A stretch of DNA of 64,000 nt from assembly GCA_905331475.1 (NCBI GenBank), contig CAJNYU010003364.1, positions 124,001 through 188,000 on the forward strand. The letters run 5' to 3'. Positions 36,380 through 48,395 of the stretch are shown one piece after another. Every line of letters begins with the position of its first letter. The stretch's first letter is position 1. The notes beneath the pieces are model-generated. The model was not told the DNA's origin. It was given only the letters and a program-made list of their open reading frames with translations, and did no database searches. This stretch comes from Rotaria socialis (lineage: Eukaryota; Rotifera; Eurotatoria; Philodinida; Philodinidae). The position numbers and the translations under genes were made by a program.

Positions 36380-36887
36380 AGTATGATAAGACACTATGTC
36401 GAAAACTATTATAATCAACAGTACCCTTCTTTCTTATTTACACCATACTCTAACATTACCCCGGAGGACTATGTAAACGAAAATATTCAGTCACTTTCAA
36501 AGCATATTTCATATAATCTGGTATTTCTCATTGTCTCACTTTCCTTTAGCCACTTCGTCACACGTATGTGAATGAATGATTACAATTGAATAAATAGTTG
36601 ACGAAATGGAATATCAACATTATCAAACTACTTATGATAAAAACGATGTTGATGATAACGAATTCAACGTTCACGATGAAGATATTCTCGAAAAATCAAT
36701 TAACGATAACACTGAAGAAGGTTTGAATGCTATTATAACGTGTTTAATGAAGAAGAAAAAAATGAAACGTTCATTTTCTATTTTAGATAATCATGAATTA
36801 TCTAAAACCCCCGTTCCAGAAACAATGAATGATGAAGATAGCGATATTGATACCATAGAACATTCAAATTCACAAGTAATGACATAA
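36380..36887 (+). CDS. two adjacent acidic ORFs, possible hypothetical gene(s)
   Basis: Not recognised. ATG 36380 opens a frame (to the stop at 36569-36571) beginning MSMIRHYVENYYNQQYPSFL, and ATG 36606 opens 93 codons to 36887, acidic in its first half (DKNDVDDNEF, HDEDILEK), with a basic KKKKMKR block and an acidic tail (NDEDSDIDTIEH). Both have codon use like real genes. A GT-AG intron joining them from 36524 to the acceptor at 36597-36598 breaks the frame, so I cannot merge them. The acceptor AATAAATAG just before 36606 could instead be a trans-splice site, making the second ORF a short gene of its own. The KKKKMKR block could be a nuclear localisation signal; this is speculation. Confidence 0.3.
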
Positions 36888-37920
36888 TGAAATAGATAAA
36901 AGTAGAATACGTTTTTTTTCTTTTTTTGACCTCAGCAAATAATGAAGATTTGATACTTTTCGGTTGCCGCTAGATAATTAATCTAATAAAGATAAAACTT
37001 ATGTTTTTTTTTGAGAAAACTTTACGGTGGATGATAAAAGATTTCACATTGGTATTTGTCTTTCTGCTTTTGCTTGTGTTCATCAATTAGTGTCGATTCG
37101 ATGAATATATTGGGCACATGCGCATGTCTACACATCTGTCTATTTCTATTTTCCTATTTTCTATTCATTTACGCCTTCTGTCCAGTTCTTTTCCTACTAG
37201 TCTATTGTCCTTGCTATTGGCACTATCATTAAACTTAAAATTAGAAAAAACCCGGAGAATGTCTTTCTCATTGACGCATGATAAAAAGAAATATATTCTA
37301 CTTCCGTTGTCTGTTGTGTTCGTCATTTAGTATTGGGAGTGTGCAAAATATTGCTGATCTCCTATGTTAATCGCGTGTCATTCATTTTCTTCTCCATTTC
37401 GGTCTTCTTTTCTTCTTCTCTGTCTCTTTTTGACGCCGCCATCGTACTGTGTTCAATGACGATGAGATGAACTTTTTTTTTTAGCATATAAATTGGCGAA
37501 AAGAATTCATCGTCTGATTGATCCATCTCTTAGTTGACGTTGGTTCTATCTATTTCTTCAGCACTTGTTATTACTACTCGCATTCAAAGTTCCATCGCTT
37601 TCGATGTCTCGTACGAAGTTTTCTTTTTCTCTTTTTTATTTCTTCGCATCCTTTATATTGACAGATGGAGAGGATAGCCTACAAACATAGAAGAAAGAGA
37701 ATGAAGATACAGAAATATAGAGAGAAAAGACGAAGAACAGCAACAACGGAGAAATAGAAAAGATGGGCATAAATGAGAAATGAGATTGATAGAGCGAACG
37801 AACTATATGTTTTGGCATTGAGACAGCAGTCTAGTATTACTTTCCATCCATTTTTTTTCTACTACAACGATAATACAAGCAACGATATCTCGAGATTCTA
37901 TGACTCAATACAAATAAGCT
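36888..37920. other. X11/Mint 5' region
   Basis: AT-rich with CT-rich tracts; no gene recognised. Probably the promoter and 5' UTR of the X11/Mint gene. A short upstream ORF starting ATGACTCAATAC lies just before the start codon. Confidence 0.45.
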
Positions 37921-40900
37921 ATGCCTTCCTTATCATCGACTAGTTCTACTTCTACGGCGGGTACTAAATCTCGTCGAAAACATCATCATCATCGTCATGC
38001 TCAACGTCATGTAAGTTATTTATTTCTATGTATTCAAAGGATGATAGTTGAACTGTAATACTAAATTGTATGATCATGTAAAATAAATGAAAAAGAAAAG
38101 AAATAAAATTGATCTAGATGTAGTTAATTGAAAATACATCCATCGATTGTGTCTGTTCTTCAAGCAAAACAAGAACACAACAAGTGTATACAGTCAACCC
38201 ATCCCTCTAATTGTATGTGTTGATCGTTGTCGACGCGTCGACCCACGAGTGTTCTCTCACTTCACCATCTATACATCTATTGTTAGTACTAAACTATGCG
38301 ACTTCTGTCTGCGTAATTCTTATAATTGCTTCGTTGCTTTTGTTTGCTTTTTTTTCGATCAGACATTATTATAGTTCTATGAAAATGATAGACAGATGCA
38401 TATGGAGGTAAAAGTTGATGAGCACAATCGAGCTAGGAACAAATGTCATCAATACCATTAACCATTCAAGGTTATTACGAGATCGATATTAACAATTGTG
38501 AAAAAAAGAACGATAGAAGAAATATCTAAGAAAAAGTATTTACCTAAGGGTAAACACCTGTTTCCTTTATTTGTTATACAGGTCGATGAAAATGCCCCGC
38601 GACAACAATCGTCTTCATCTGTAGTCGTTACAGCTTCAGACGATAATGAACCGTTATCGATGGCAACATCACCACTAACAACAACAGCAACAACAATAAC
38701 AACAACAACAATAACTACAAAATCTGATGATAGAGCATCACCATTGAATCATCATACTCTCCGTAAGTAAAAGAAAGAAAGAAAGAAAGAAAGAAGAATA
38801 TTTAATTAATAAATCGTTATTTGATAATTTCTTTTTTCTTCTTCTTCGTCATGATTTCGATTATATAATTAGTCAAATATTGCCTGTAATGCCTAATGTT
38901 AGTTTACCTAGAATGAAAAAAGAAAAGAAAAGAAAACGATTATTTTCATTTATTCAAATATATTCATTAGTATTTCATTTTCCCAAGAGAGGTCAATAGA
39001 CGACGAAGAAGAAAAATTACTTTGATTATGAATCTAATCATATTATTATGATTTATGTATCAATGTTTTCTTTATTTTCAGGTGAAAATCAACAAATATC
39101 CGATCGTGCATCTCCTGTCAATGGTCCTGGTTTAGCTAAACCTATATCAATGGCATCGTCCTTAAGAGAACAACAACAACAACAATCTCGAATACTATCT
39201 ACAAATAATCCCGCTGGAAAAAAACGTGTTGAGGCAGCATTAGAAAAAAATATCGAAACTATCGTTACACAAGTTCGTCGTACGACAACAAAACCGTCAC
39301 AATTAACACAAAACGATCTTCAATTATTTGATAGTACACCATCAGCAAATAATACAAAAAATGGTCACCAATCACGTGAGACAACTCCATTTTCATCGCA
39401 TACGATTCATAAACAAGCATCTTCATCGTCACGTGAGATGACACCTGATTCGATAAATACAGATTCAGCTAATGAAGATCAACAACAAACAATACGAAAT
39501 GGACATCCTTATCAACACCCTGTTCATCATCCTTCATCGTCTACAAACATTGATTTAATACCACAGTCTATTCCACCGTATGGACAACAGCAATGGCCTC
39601 CTACTGTTTATCCATTTGCTCATCAACATCCTGGACTCTATTTACCCTATCTATCAGCATCGCCAGTAACAACATCAACTCCAACCAATGGCCTACCGCC
39701 ATTTTATCCATCCTATGATCCTCTATTTATCGAGCAACATTATGGTCCACAAGGACTATCTGCTTTTTACAATCAACAACAACAACAGCAAGCTCGTCTT
39801 TTACAAGAGCATTCAACAATGTCAGGTACGCCAAATAGTCCGCCTTTATTTAGAGAATCGCAATCACTGACAGATCTATTGAATAATTCAATGAATAATA
39901 AAAAAATTTCCAATCTTATCAATCCACGATTAACAAATTTAAATGAACAACAACAACAAATGATCCTATCTCATCTTTATCTTAATCAAATAAATTCTCT
40001 TCCATATGTAACATTATACGATAGTTCACCGTCATCACATCAATTACGAACTAATGGAGATTCTGGTGAGAATAGGATAATTAATCGTTGTCGATGTTGT
40101 TTATATATGTCTTGATAGTTTCTACATAACGTTTTCTTCATTTTTTTTAGTTATTTATCTTATTTTTTTCTTGCCTTTTTTTTATTGATGTTTTAAAATA
40201 CTGTTTAGATCATCTCTCACCAACTTTAACAACGCCAACAAAAGAACGTAGTGAACAGTCTCCAGTTGGTAGTGGTGCTGAATCAATAAAATCTTCAGAC
40301 TCAATTTCAATGGGACATAGAAATAAAAAATCATCATCACAAACATTTCAACATCATCATAATATAAATGGAAGTTTATCGAAATTATCACCCGATCTAT
40401 CGTCGGATGGTACAGGTACGAATGATGCCGACAGTATTATTTCATTGGAAAGTCAAAAATCAAATACAACAACAAGTATGCCTGTACTTGAAGATGGTTT
40501 ATCTGATTCTGAAAATATCAGTGATGACGAACAACCATCTTCCACAACGTCAAAAATAAATGGTCGTCATCAATCGACTCAAAGCGATTTTCTATTCGAT
40601 CCCAATCATTCATCATTGATAACATCATCACACAAACGACAATTCTCTAAATCAGCAGCAGCAGCAGCAGCAATAACAACCAATGGTCTTGAATCTCAAT
40701 CAAAATCGTTTTATATTCGTCCACAACCACCATCCTCACTGGTTCAATCTATTCCAACAGTAAACCGTTCAGCATCATCCGTATCAATAAATGAATCTAA
40801 TTGGCAGCAACCAAAATCTAATAATGATGAAACTTCTAGTGTTCAAACAGGTAAGAAAAACATTTCTTTTTCTTTTCAGTATTCTTTTTTCTAATATTCT

Positions 40901-43900
40901 TTTAACATAATCAATAGTAACACTAACACAAAAACCTTTAGATGAAGGAAAGACTAACGTGAAACCATTACCAAAAAAGGGTTTGTGCCGCATGTTCTGT
41001 ATATTGATTTTTTTCCTCCCTCATTTTGCTTTGATATTGTCGTTAGTCACAAGCATGACATGATTTATTTGAATCGTTTTATTTTCTCTAAACTGATAAT
41101 AGAAATAGGAAAATTTGTTTAGATTATGATACCGATGAAGAAACAGATAAATTACTGGGCGTTGAACATCGTATTCATGCAAAAAATCAAGCTGTTCGTG
41201 ATGCTGTATGTTTCACTAATAAATATATTTATATCTACATATATATAACGTGAACCCTTTGTTTCATATAGGCTGTTACAAGACCAAATAAACCTAAAAC
41301 ACACGAAGGTAAATTTCAATTCTATTTGATTTAAACTAAAACCTTTTGTTTTTCTTTTTATTAAAAAAAACTGATTTTTAAACTTTTCCTTTTTCTCTTT
41401 TGTAAGTAATCAAAAAAAACTATATATTTGTTGTTGTTGTTGTTGTTGTTTTTTGTTAATGCACGTAGCTAGCAAATCAAAATAATTTTTAATCTTGAAT
41501 ATTTGATTATAATTCTTCGCTTTTTGTCTTTAGTTCTTATTCGTACAATTGTTGATCCAGAAAATTCTTCAGTTCTTATTGAAGGTGTTTTATTTCGTTG
41601 TCGTTATCTTGGTTCAACACAATTACTTGCCGAGGGAAATCCAACGAAAGCATCACGTATGATGCAAGCACAAGAAGCTGTTGGACGTATTAAAGCACCA
41701 CAAGGTGAAAGTCAACCATCAGTTGAAGTTGATCTATTTATATCAACAGAAAAAATCATGGTTTTAAATACTGATTTACAAGATATTCTAATGGACCATT
41801 CCCTAAGATCAATATCCTATATTGGTAAGTAAATATTTTTTTCTTTTTATCATGGGAGAATTTTATCTGTAAAACAAATTGTCTATTGATGAATAATAAA
41901 AAATGATACATTTGATGACGAGATACATTGGTGCGCAAATGCGTGTTGGGTATAAGTGTTTATGAGTTGTAGATGACGATTTTATAACAGATAATGCGCT
42001 TATCTTACAACATAATTGGTCGATAAGGCGAAGTAAGATAATAATAATAATCTCAGCTAGTTCCCTTAATGCAGAACACTTACAAAGAATCATGTACGTG
42101 TAGATATTTTCTTCATCTATCCACATCTTCTTCATTTTTTACTATTAATAGTGTTTCTTTGTAAAAATTATCATAAAAATAGCACTAATGTGGATATTTC
42201 ACCTTCGGTCGATCTAAAATCTATGCGAACGGCTATCCCAATGCTCAACATATGATATAATGATATTTGATACAATTGACTTTCTAAAAACAGTTCATTA
42301 CATATCCTTTATGGTTTCTTAGTGATCAAAAATGTTTACACTCTAATATATACTTCGAATTCATAGAACTCTTCAGTTCTCATTAGTGAATTTCTAACGT
42401 TTTATTGGTCATTTTTCTTTTTCGATTCTTCTCAGCGGAAATGTAATTCATCCGATTGACTAGCTAACAAATTATGAATCTATTTTAGCTGATATTGGTG
42501 ATCTTGTTGTACTGATGGCTAAACGCCGATATCTACAACAAACTGATGATAACAATAATGGGAACGAGGAATCAAATGAAAACAGTACACGTCGTGTTGT
42601 ATCAATCAATCAGAAAATGATTTGTCATGTTTTTGAATCGGATGAAGTAAGTTTTAACTGAAAATTCAGGATAAACTCTTATCGATCACTTATAAGGCTC
42701 AATCAATTGCACAGTCAATTGGACAAGCATTTCAAGTTGCATATGTTGAATTTTTAAAAGCAAATGGTATTGATGATCCAAGTTTTACACGCGACATTGA
42801 TTATCAAGAAGTACTGAATCAACAAGAAATTGGCAATGAAGAATTGGATAGATTTTCAAAAAAAGAATGTCAAAAAGAAGTAAAAGAAAAACATTCATTT
42901 TTGTGTTTGCTCTTCTACAATACAAGTTTCTTTTGTTTCTATGAAGGTTATTGTTCCCAAAGCAAAGAATGAATCACTTGGGATCGTTATTGTTGAAAGT
43001 GGTTGGGGTTCAATGTTACCTACAGTTGTTATAGCAAATATGATGCCAACTGGACCTGCAGCAAGGTTTGGTTTGTTTCTTGTTACTTAGTTATCAATAT
43101 CAATTAATTAATTAATTATGAAAATATAGATTGTATTCGCGATTGGTAGTTTGTTAGAAAACTTCTTAAACCGCAGGGAAAATGATTAGAAATGAATTTT
43201 GTTTGACGCTTTCTTTTCATAGTAACAACTAAAACAATTTCCTGTCAAGAAAATTTCAGCGGAAGGTCTCTAGACAAATCGAAACTATCACAATCCATTT
43301 TGTGGTTCCTATAAAAAATTTTCTCTAAGATAGAAATTGTTTTTGCATACAACAAGATGCTATCGAGGTCTTCTTCTTCAAAAGAACGATAATCATTTTT
43401 CAATTGTCTCAAGAGACTGTTCTCTAGGAAATTATCGATGAATAGTGTCTGTCAAACTTTGAAATATTTCTTAGAATGACTGAATTTCGCTGAAGATCAA
43501 CTCAAGAACATCTTATCTTTTCTGAAATATTTCCCTGATTGAATGAATTTGTTTGAAAACGTTTTTCAATAGAATAGGGAAAAAGTAGGTTTGAGAGTTG
43601 TTGATTTTCAAGAGATCTTCTATTGAAATTCATAACCGAGCGTTTAACAATGGAGCATCTTGATAGAAAAATCATTTCTAGCGATTGTAGTTAAGGAGAG
43701 AAATTATAATATTGTGCTTTTCAGCTGTATACATTTATTTTCGATGGTGTTCTACATTATAATACAAATCTGTTTGTTTTTGAATAGATGTGGACATTTA
43801 AATATTGGTGACCAAATTATATCAGTTAATGGAATAAGTTTGGTTGGCCTACCATTATCATCTTGTCAAGCACAAGTAAAAGTAATGAATATTTTGTTTT

Positions 43901-44444
43901 TATGATAAAAACGAAACTGTATGTCAATTGTATTCTAGAGTGTGAAACATCTTACAACTGTACGATTAGTAGTCGTTCCTTGTCCACCAGTCGTTGAAGT
44001 ATTGATTCGACGGCCGGATACTAAATATCAAGTAAACATTTTCAATAATCATTAATTTCTTCTTATTACATCAAATATTTATTTTACATTCCTGTAGCTT
44101 GGCTTCAGTGTACAAAATGGCATCGTAAGACTATTGTTTATATTAACAATTAATAATCAATAATTTAATACGTTATTTTAGATATGTAGCCTGCTACGTG
44201 GTGGTATAGCAGAACGAGGTGGTGTACGTGTAGGTCATCGGATCATAGAAATAAATGGTCATAGTGTTGTAGCTACTCCGCATGAAAGAATAGTTAGCAT
44301 GTTGTCGAATTCCGTTGGTGAAGTAAGTTAATTAATTTCCCATTCTTTAAAAGTATTTCACTTTATTTCTAGCTACGAATGAAGACCATGCCAACTCAAA
44401 TGTATCGTCTACTAACTGGTCAAGAAAATCCGATATATATATAG
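37921..44444 (+). CDS. X11/Mint adaptor (LIN-10 family): PTB + two PDZ domains
   Basis: Neuronal adaptor that binds the cytoplasmic NPxY tail of amyloid-precursor-like proteins and organises presynaptic and trafficking complexes. Sixteen exons close to 1,077 residues: 37921-38010, 38582-38762, 39082-40065, 40209-40850, 40942-40980, 41123-41205, 41272-41308, 41534-41824, 42489-42646, 42697-42879, 42947-43065, 43788-43881, 43939-44031, 44098-44124, 44182-44322, 44373-44444. The first 680 residues are low complexity (Ser, Thr, Gln and Ala runs, a His cluster near residue 20). The PTB domain (about 690-860) has [20 protein letters not shown] and [23 protein letters not shown]1 (about 900-980) has [23 protein letters not shown]2 (about 985-1065) has [20 protein letters not shown]. 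The C-terminal NPIYI matches the family's conserved tail, which folds back on PDZ1. The isoform (APBA1/2/3) cannot be assigned in a protostome. Introns 38011-38581, 41825-42488 and 43066-43787 are long for this window. Confidence 0.95.
38769..38795. repeat. (GAAA)n microsatellite in an X11 intron
   Basis: About six GAAA units start a few bases after the splice donor at 38763. Confidence 0.85.
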
Positions 44445-45222
44445 AATAAAAGTCTTTCTTGTTGTTCATCGTTTGTTTTTCTTTTTTTTATTATCGAAAA
44501 CCATGTTGCCATCATTTTTAGTATTCAATCTCAAATTATTTCATTGTTGTTCTTTAACTCCAAGAGTATATATGTGATATTGACTATGTTCTCTCTATCG
44601 CGCGCACACTCACACATACATAAATATATCTTTAAGCAGAGTGACTTCACTCACTATCGTATGAGTTTACTATATCTCTTTTGTTTGTACATAAAGTGTT
44701 TCTTTTTTTGAGACAAAAAAACTTCTGTCGAGCAACGAAATGTGTGAACAGTGTTTGGTGTATTTATTATTCTTACTTATTAAGTTCTAATTTTCCAACA
44801 ACTCAAATGAATAATGATTGCCTCGTTCGTTCATTTTTTAAAATCTCTAGAACCTCACATACTCATGTTCGGCGTCCTTTCGTTTTTCTTCTTTGAATTG
44901 TATACCTCTTCTTTTCTTTTGGCTACTCCTCTTCTTTTCTTTTTTGTTATATATATATAGTCAGAATGATGCTGATGATAAAAAGAAATAATATTGCATA
45001 AGAATAATGTTTTATTGTTGTATTAATACTATGTATATATATATATATATATAATTATAATGGGTTTATAACCAACATAAAAAAAATTCATTTTAGAATA
45101 TCGATGATGATCATGTTTAAAGTGAACTGATAATACGTGATTTACTAATGTTGCCTTGATAGACAGAATGAATTGATTAGCAACAGATATAGTTACCTTA
45201 TTATAGTCTGATTTCTTCTTCT

Positions 45223-45298
45223 ACTTTTAATATTCGCTGAAGAGCAATGTTCTGTTGTTTGCAAAAGCTTATTTAGGATAAATAAGAGTGATCAAAAT
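45223..45298 (+). repeat. 76-bp direct repeat, copy A
   Basis: Starts ACTTTTAATATTCGCTGAAG and ends AATAAGAGTGATCAAAAT. Copy B at 49016-49091 aligns without gaps, with nine mismatches by hand count (about 88% identity). Confidence 0.85.
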
Positions 45299-45301
45299 GC
45301 A

Positions 45302-46004
45302 TAGGGCAGTCAAGAAGTCATGGCAATGGTACTTTAGTTTCTTACAAGAAGCTTTGAAAAACTTTCTTTTTATTTAGTCTGAGAGAGAAAATAATACTCT
45401 ATTTTTCTATGCTATTTGATTACACTTCAACTAATTTAATAGCAATAAATTTTCAGTAAGACCTTTTTCGTTATCATGTCTGCTGAGAGAAAACGGAAGA
45501 GACAGATTAGTTTCAGTCTCCTAATATATTGTATCAACAATCAAAATATACCATAAGATGTAGCGCGAAAAGCTCTACACTTTATGTAAGACCAATTATT
45601 TTCTAGTTACACTGTTTTGTTTTCAAAGCACACAAAGGTTTGAGGGACCGAACTTTGAGCATTGCGAAAACTGGTATCACAGAATTTCCGTTTTTGTGAA
45701 GACGGTTACAATGAGCTTTGTTGTGAAGATTGTAGAGCTCACCACGCTGCATCTTATGGTATATTTTGATTGTTGATGCGATGTATTCAGGCACTGAAAA
45801 CTGCAATGCAAACTTACATTCAGTAGATATGGTAACGAAAAAAGTCTTACTGAAAATTTATTATTATTAAATTAGTTGAAATATAATCAAATCGCATAGA
45901 AAAATAGAGCATTCTTTTCTCAATCAGACTATATAAAAAGAAAGGCTTTTAAAGTTTCTTATAAGAAACTAAAGTACCATTGCCATTACTTTTTGACTGC
46001 CCTA
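45302..46004. mobile_element. non-autonomous DNA transposon with 176-bp terminal inverted repeats
   Basis: Left arm 45302-45477 and right arm 45829-46004 are inverted repeats that align over 176 bp without gaps and with about 19 mismatches by hand count. The ends read TAGGGCAGTC and GACTGCCCTA, so TA lies at both boundaries as in Tc1/mariner-like elements. The 351-bp interior has only a short, unrecognised frame on the minus strand (45603-45806), so it would depend on a transposase elsewhere. Transcribed, it would form a very long hairpin. Confidence 0.82.
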
Positions 46005-46999
46005 TGTACATTTTGTAGCTAATGCAAAGGGCTCTTTGTGATAAAAAGATGGTGATGTATACTCTTGCTGTTGAAGAGATAGAAGATCTACAATGAACTT
46101 GCCTGACAGCCTATAAATGGAGTTTCAAGTTTTTGGAGGGTCGTATTTTGGCTATAAAGCCAGAAGGAGAGTGTGGGTTGCGTCTTTCATTCACTCACAC
46201 CCTTCCTTTCGATATAGCATTTCTATTTTTCCGACTTCAGGGAGAAAAGAATTTTGTAGCTCTGCTCTCAACGTTTTATGTGATTCATGCTTTTCCATGA
46301 AGCACCAGTCTGCGTCGATCGGAACATTTACATTACATGGCTCTCTCAAACTACAATATAGTGTCAAAATTATGCTATTGGCAAACCGAAGCGTATATCT
46401 GACGCTTTATATCATTGCTGCGAACAATTTGTGTTTCAAATCTGTGAAAGAACATTATTTTAATAGAAAATGAAATTCAATCATAAATAAAACATATTCC
46501 GTGCTTATCGTATTCTTGAGATTTGACAGATGTGACAATACCGAGTGTCTGTTCTTTGATAAAGACAGAATGTTGCCAGTGTTGTTTATTTTGCTGTCGA
46601 TGTTGCGATCAGAAGAATATATTTTATTTTTCTTTCGTTTCATTTAATCATACAAAAAACGGTCAAATTGCATTTGCATGTCTCGGGCATGTCGACTAGA
46701 AATTCTATAAGAATGACATTTTTGCGCCAATGGAAGGAGCTCTTTTTTGAGAAGCGTCTAACTGATGACGTTCTGAATTCTCATGAAAATGAAGAGATCA
46801 CACAGTACAGTGCCTATAATTATGAGACTGGATGTTTTTTCCAATCGATATGTTCATGTCAGCTCTTCGATGCACTGATCCAAACCGAAAGCAGCATTGC
46901 TTGCCGAATATCTACTTGTTGACTTTCTTTTGCGAACAATTCATACCGACTTAGTTCTTCAGAGCCAGCTACTGCCCTCTCACTAATATTTTATTTTGA

Positions 47000-48395
47000 T
47001 TAACGAATCCACAATCGAATATACCGAATGGAATGATTGTCTCTGATGATGATGCACGATAAGTGAGATTGCAGCCAATGGGTCAATTCATCGTGCACAG
47101 GTGACACAACATCAATGTAGGATAATCTTCTAAATAGAATACCTGCAATGATCGAAGATTGGTCATTCCGTTGGCAAGTTCGAGTATACATGTTCGATTT
47201 TCGACGACAATCTGAAGAATCTCACATTGGACACCTGATGGCGAATGAATCAATATGCAGTACATCGTTGATTGTTGAAACGGCGCCCAAAATCACAACA
47301 ACTGTGGGTCAGCAAATTGAGACAACGAATTGAACGACTGTTTATGTCCGATACCAGCTGTTGAACGGGCGATGACCACCAATACTCAATAGTCAACGAA
47401 TAGAGACGAAATGCACGATCGATCATAGCTTGTAGCTGGAATGATTGTTGGAGTCAAGATATTGCACTGTCGCGGGGGTCAGCTCAAATCGTAGAATCTT
47501 GGATAAAAATTGATTGTCGAAAGGAAGCATCAAATGGAGGTCGTGAGCATTGCATAATTCATCATGAGCTAGAAACACGACGTTAAACGAAGTTCTGAAA
47601 AGATATTGCAGTTCTACTTTCACCAAAGTCATACCTACTGTGAACAGAACGCGTTGATTTTGTGAAATTATCAAAATGTTCATTATCACTACTGAAAAAC
47701 TCAAAAGCATAGGTTAAAGTGTAGAGACGAATATAATTGTTCTTGTCAACTGGATTCCATCGATATCGAACAAACCATTGGCGATCATTTAACTAAGTGC
47801 AGGCTGGCATTTTCAAGAGTGAGATGCTTGATCGATGTCGACTCAACTGATGGTATAACAAATCGTTTATAGATTTTAATGTCAAGATAGCAATGTGTAA
47901 GTTTGGGTAGACTCCATATCTGATTGAGAGTGTCGAGAAGGATTGCGCGATTGCAATCCGAAGAACATGACACGAATTTGAGATGAATCGGATAAGGAAG
48001 ATGACGACATTGCCGTATCACTTTGTTCATGGTTTCTAACGAGTAAATACGGTCGAGTGAAAGTGATCGTAAATGAAGAAATTTACAAAGAGCAAAACCA
48101 TCCGTGAGAAAGAGAGCTCAATTTCTTGTAGAGTATCGTCGTTATTCGACAGACGAAGTGCACTTATTCGATCAGCAATCAACGGAAGATGTTGTTCACA
48201 GATAATGTCGAAGTTATATTTCGATAGTGACCGAAAAGCAAGGCCATGCATCTGGAAATGGACAATAAGAAGATTATCGAAGCGAGAGTTGAGATTGTGA
48301 AATGTACGAGGTAGGCGAACACCACTCAGATATTCGAAGAGATCAAGTAGCAGTTCGTTAGCTAGCAATTCTAGATTCATCTCTTCGGCCTCCAA
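47000..48395 (-). pseudogene. F-box / leucine-rich-like gene, multiply frameshifted
   Basis: The intact relative would be an F-box substrate adaptor of an SCF ubiquitin ligase. The minus-strand start at 48395 gives an F-box (ANELLLDLFEYLSGVRLPR, about residues 12-30), then LRR-like text in shifting frames. The frame changes near 48117 (into CKFLHLRSLSLDRIYSLE), near 47790 (into NDRQWFVRYRWNPVDKNNYI), between about 47600 and 47500 (into LMLPFDNQFLSKILRF), near 47430 (into AMIDRAFRLYSLTIEYWW), near 47270 (into LIHSPSGVQCEILQIVVENR) and near 47120 (into HDELTHWLQSHL), and the last frame ends YIRLWIR at 47000. About six frameshifts and no intron structure mean it cannot encode a full protein. The layout (F-box start, hydrophobic Leu-rich middle, LWIR-type end) matches a gene family I associate with bdelloid genomes; that attribution is from memory. 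Confidence 0.75.

Larger units (their letters stand above)
44445..46999. other. repeat-rich region downstream of X11
   Basis: No supported gene. It begins with the X11 3' UTR and a TA microsatellite (about 45032-45052). It then holds copy A of a 76-bp direct repeat (45223-45298) and a long-hairpin transposon (45302-46004). Frames at 46117-46473 and 46668-46922 (+) have no recognisable features. Confidence 0.55.

Noticed and set aside
46117-46922. Frames of 118 and 84 codons between the hairpin element and the F-box pseudogene
   Set aside because: No recognisable domain, frames unrelated to one another, in repeat-rich DNA. May be transposon debris but not supportable.
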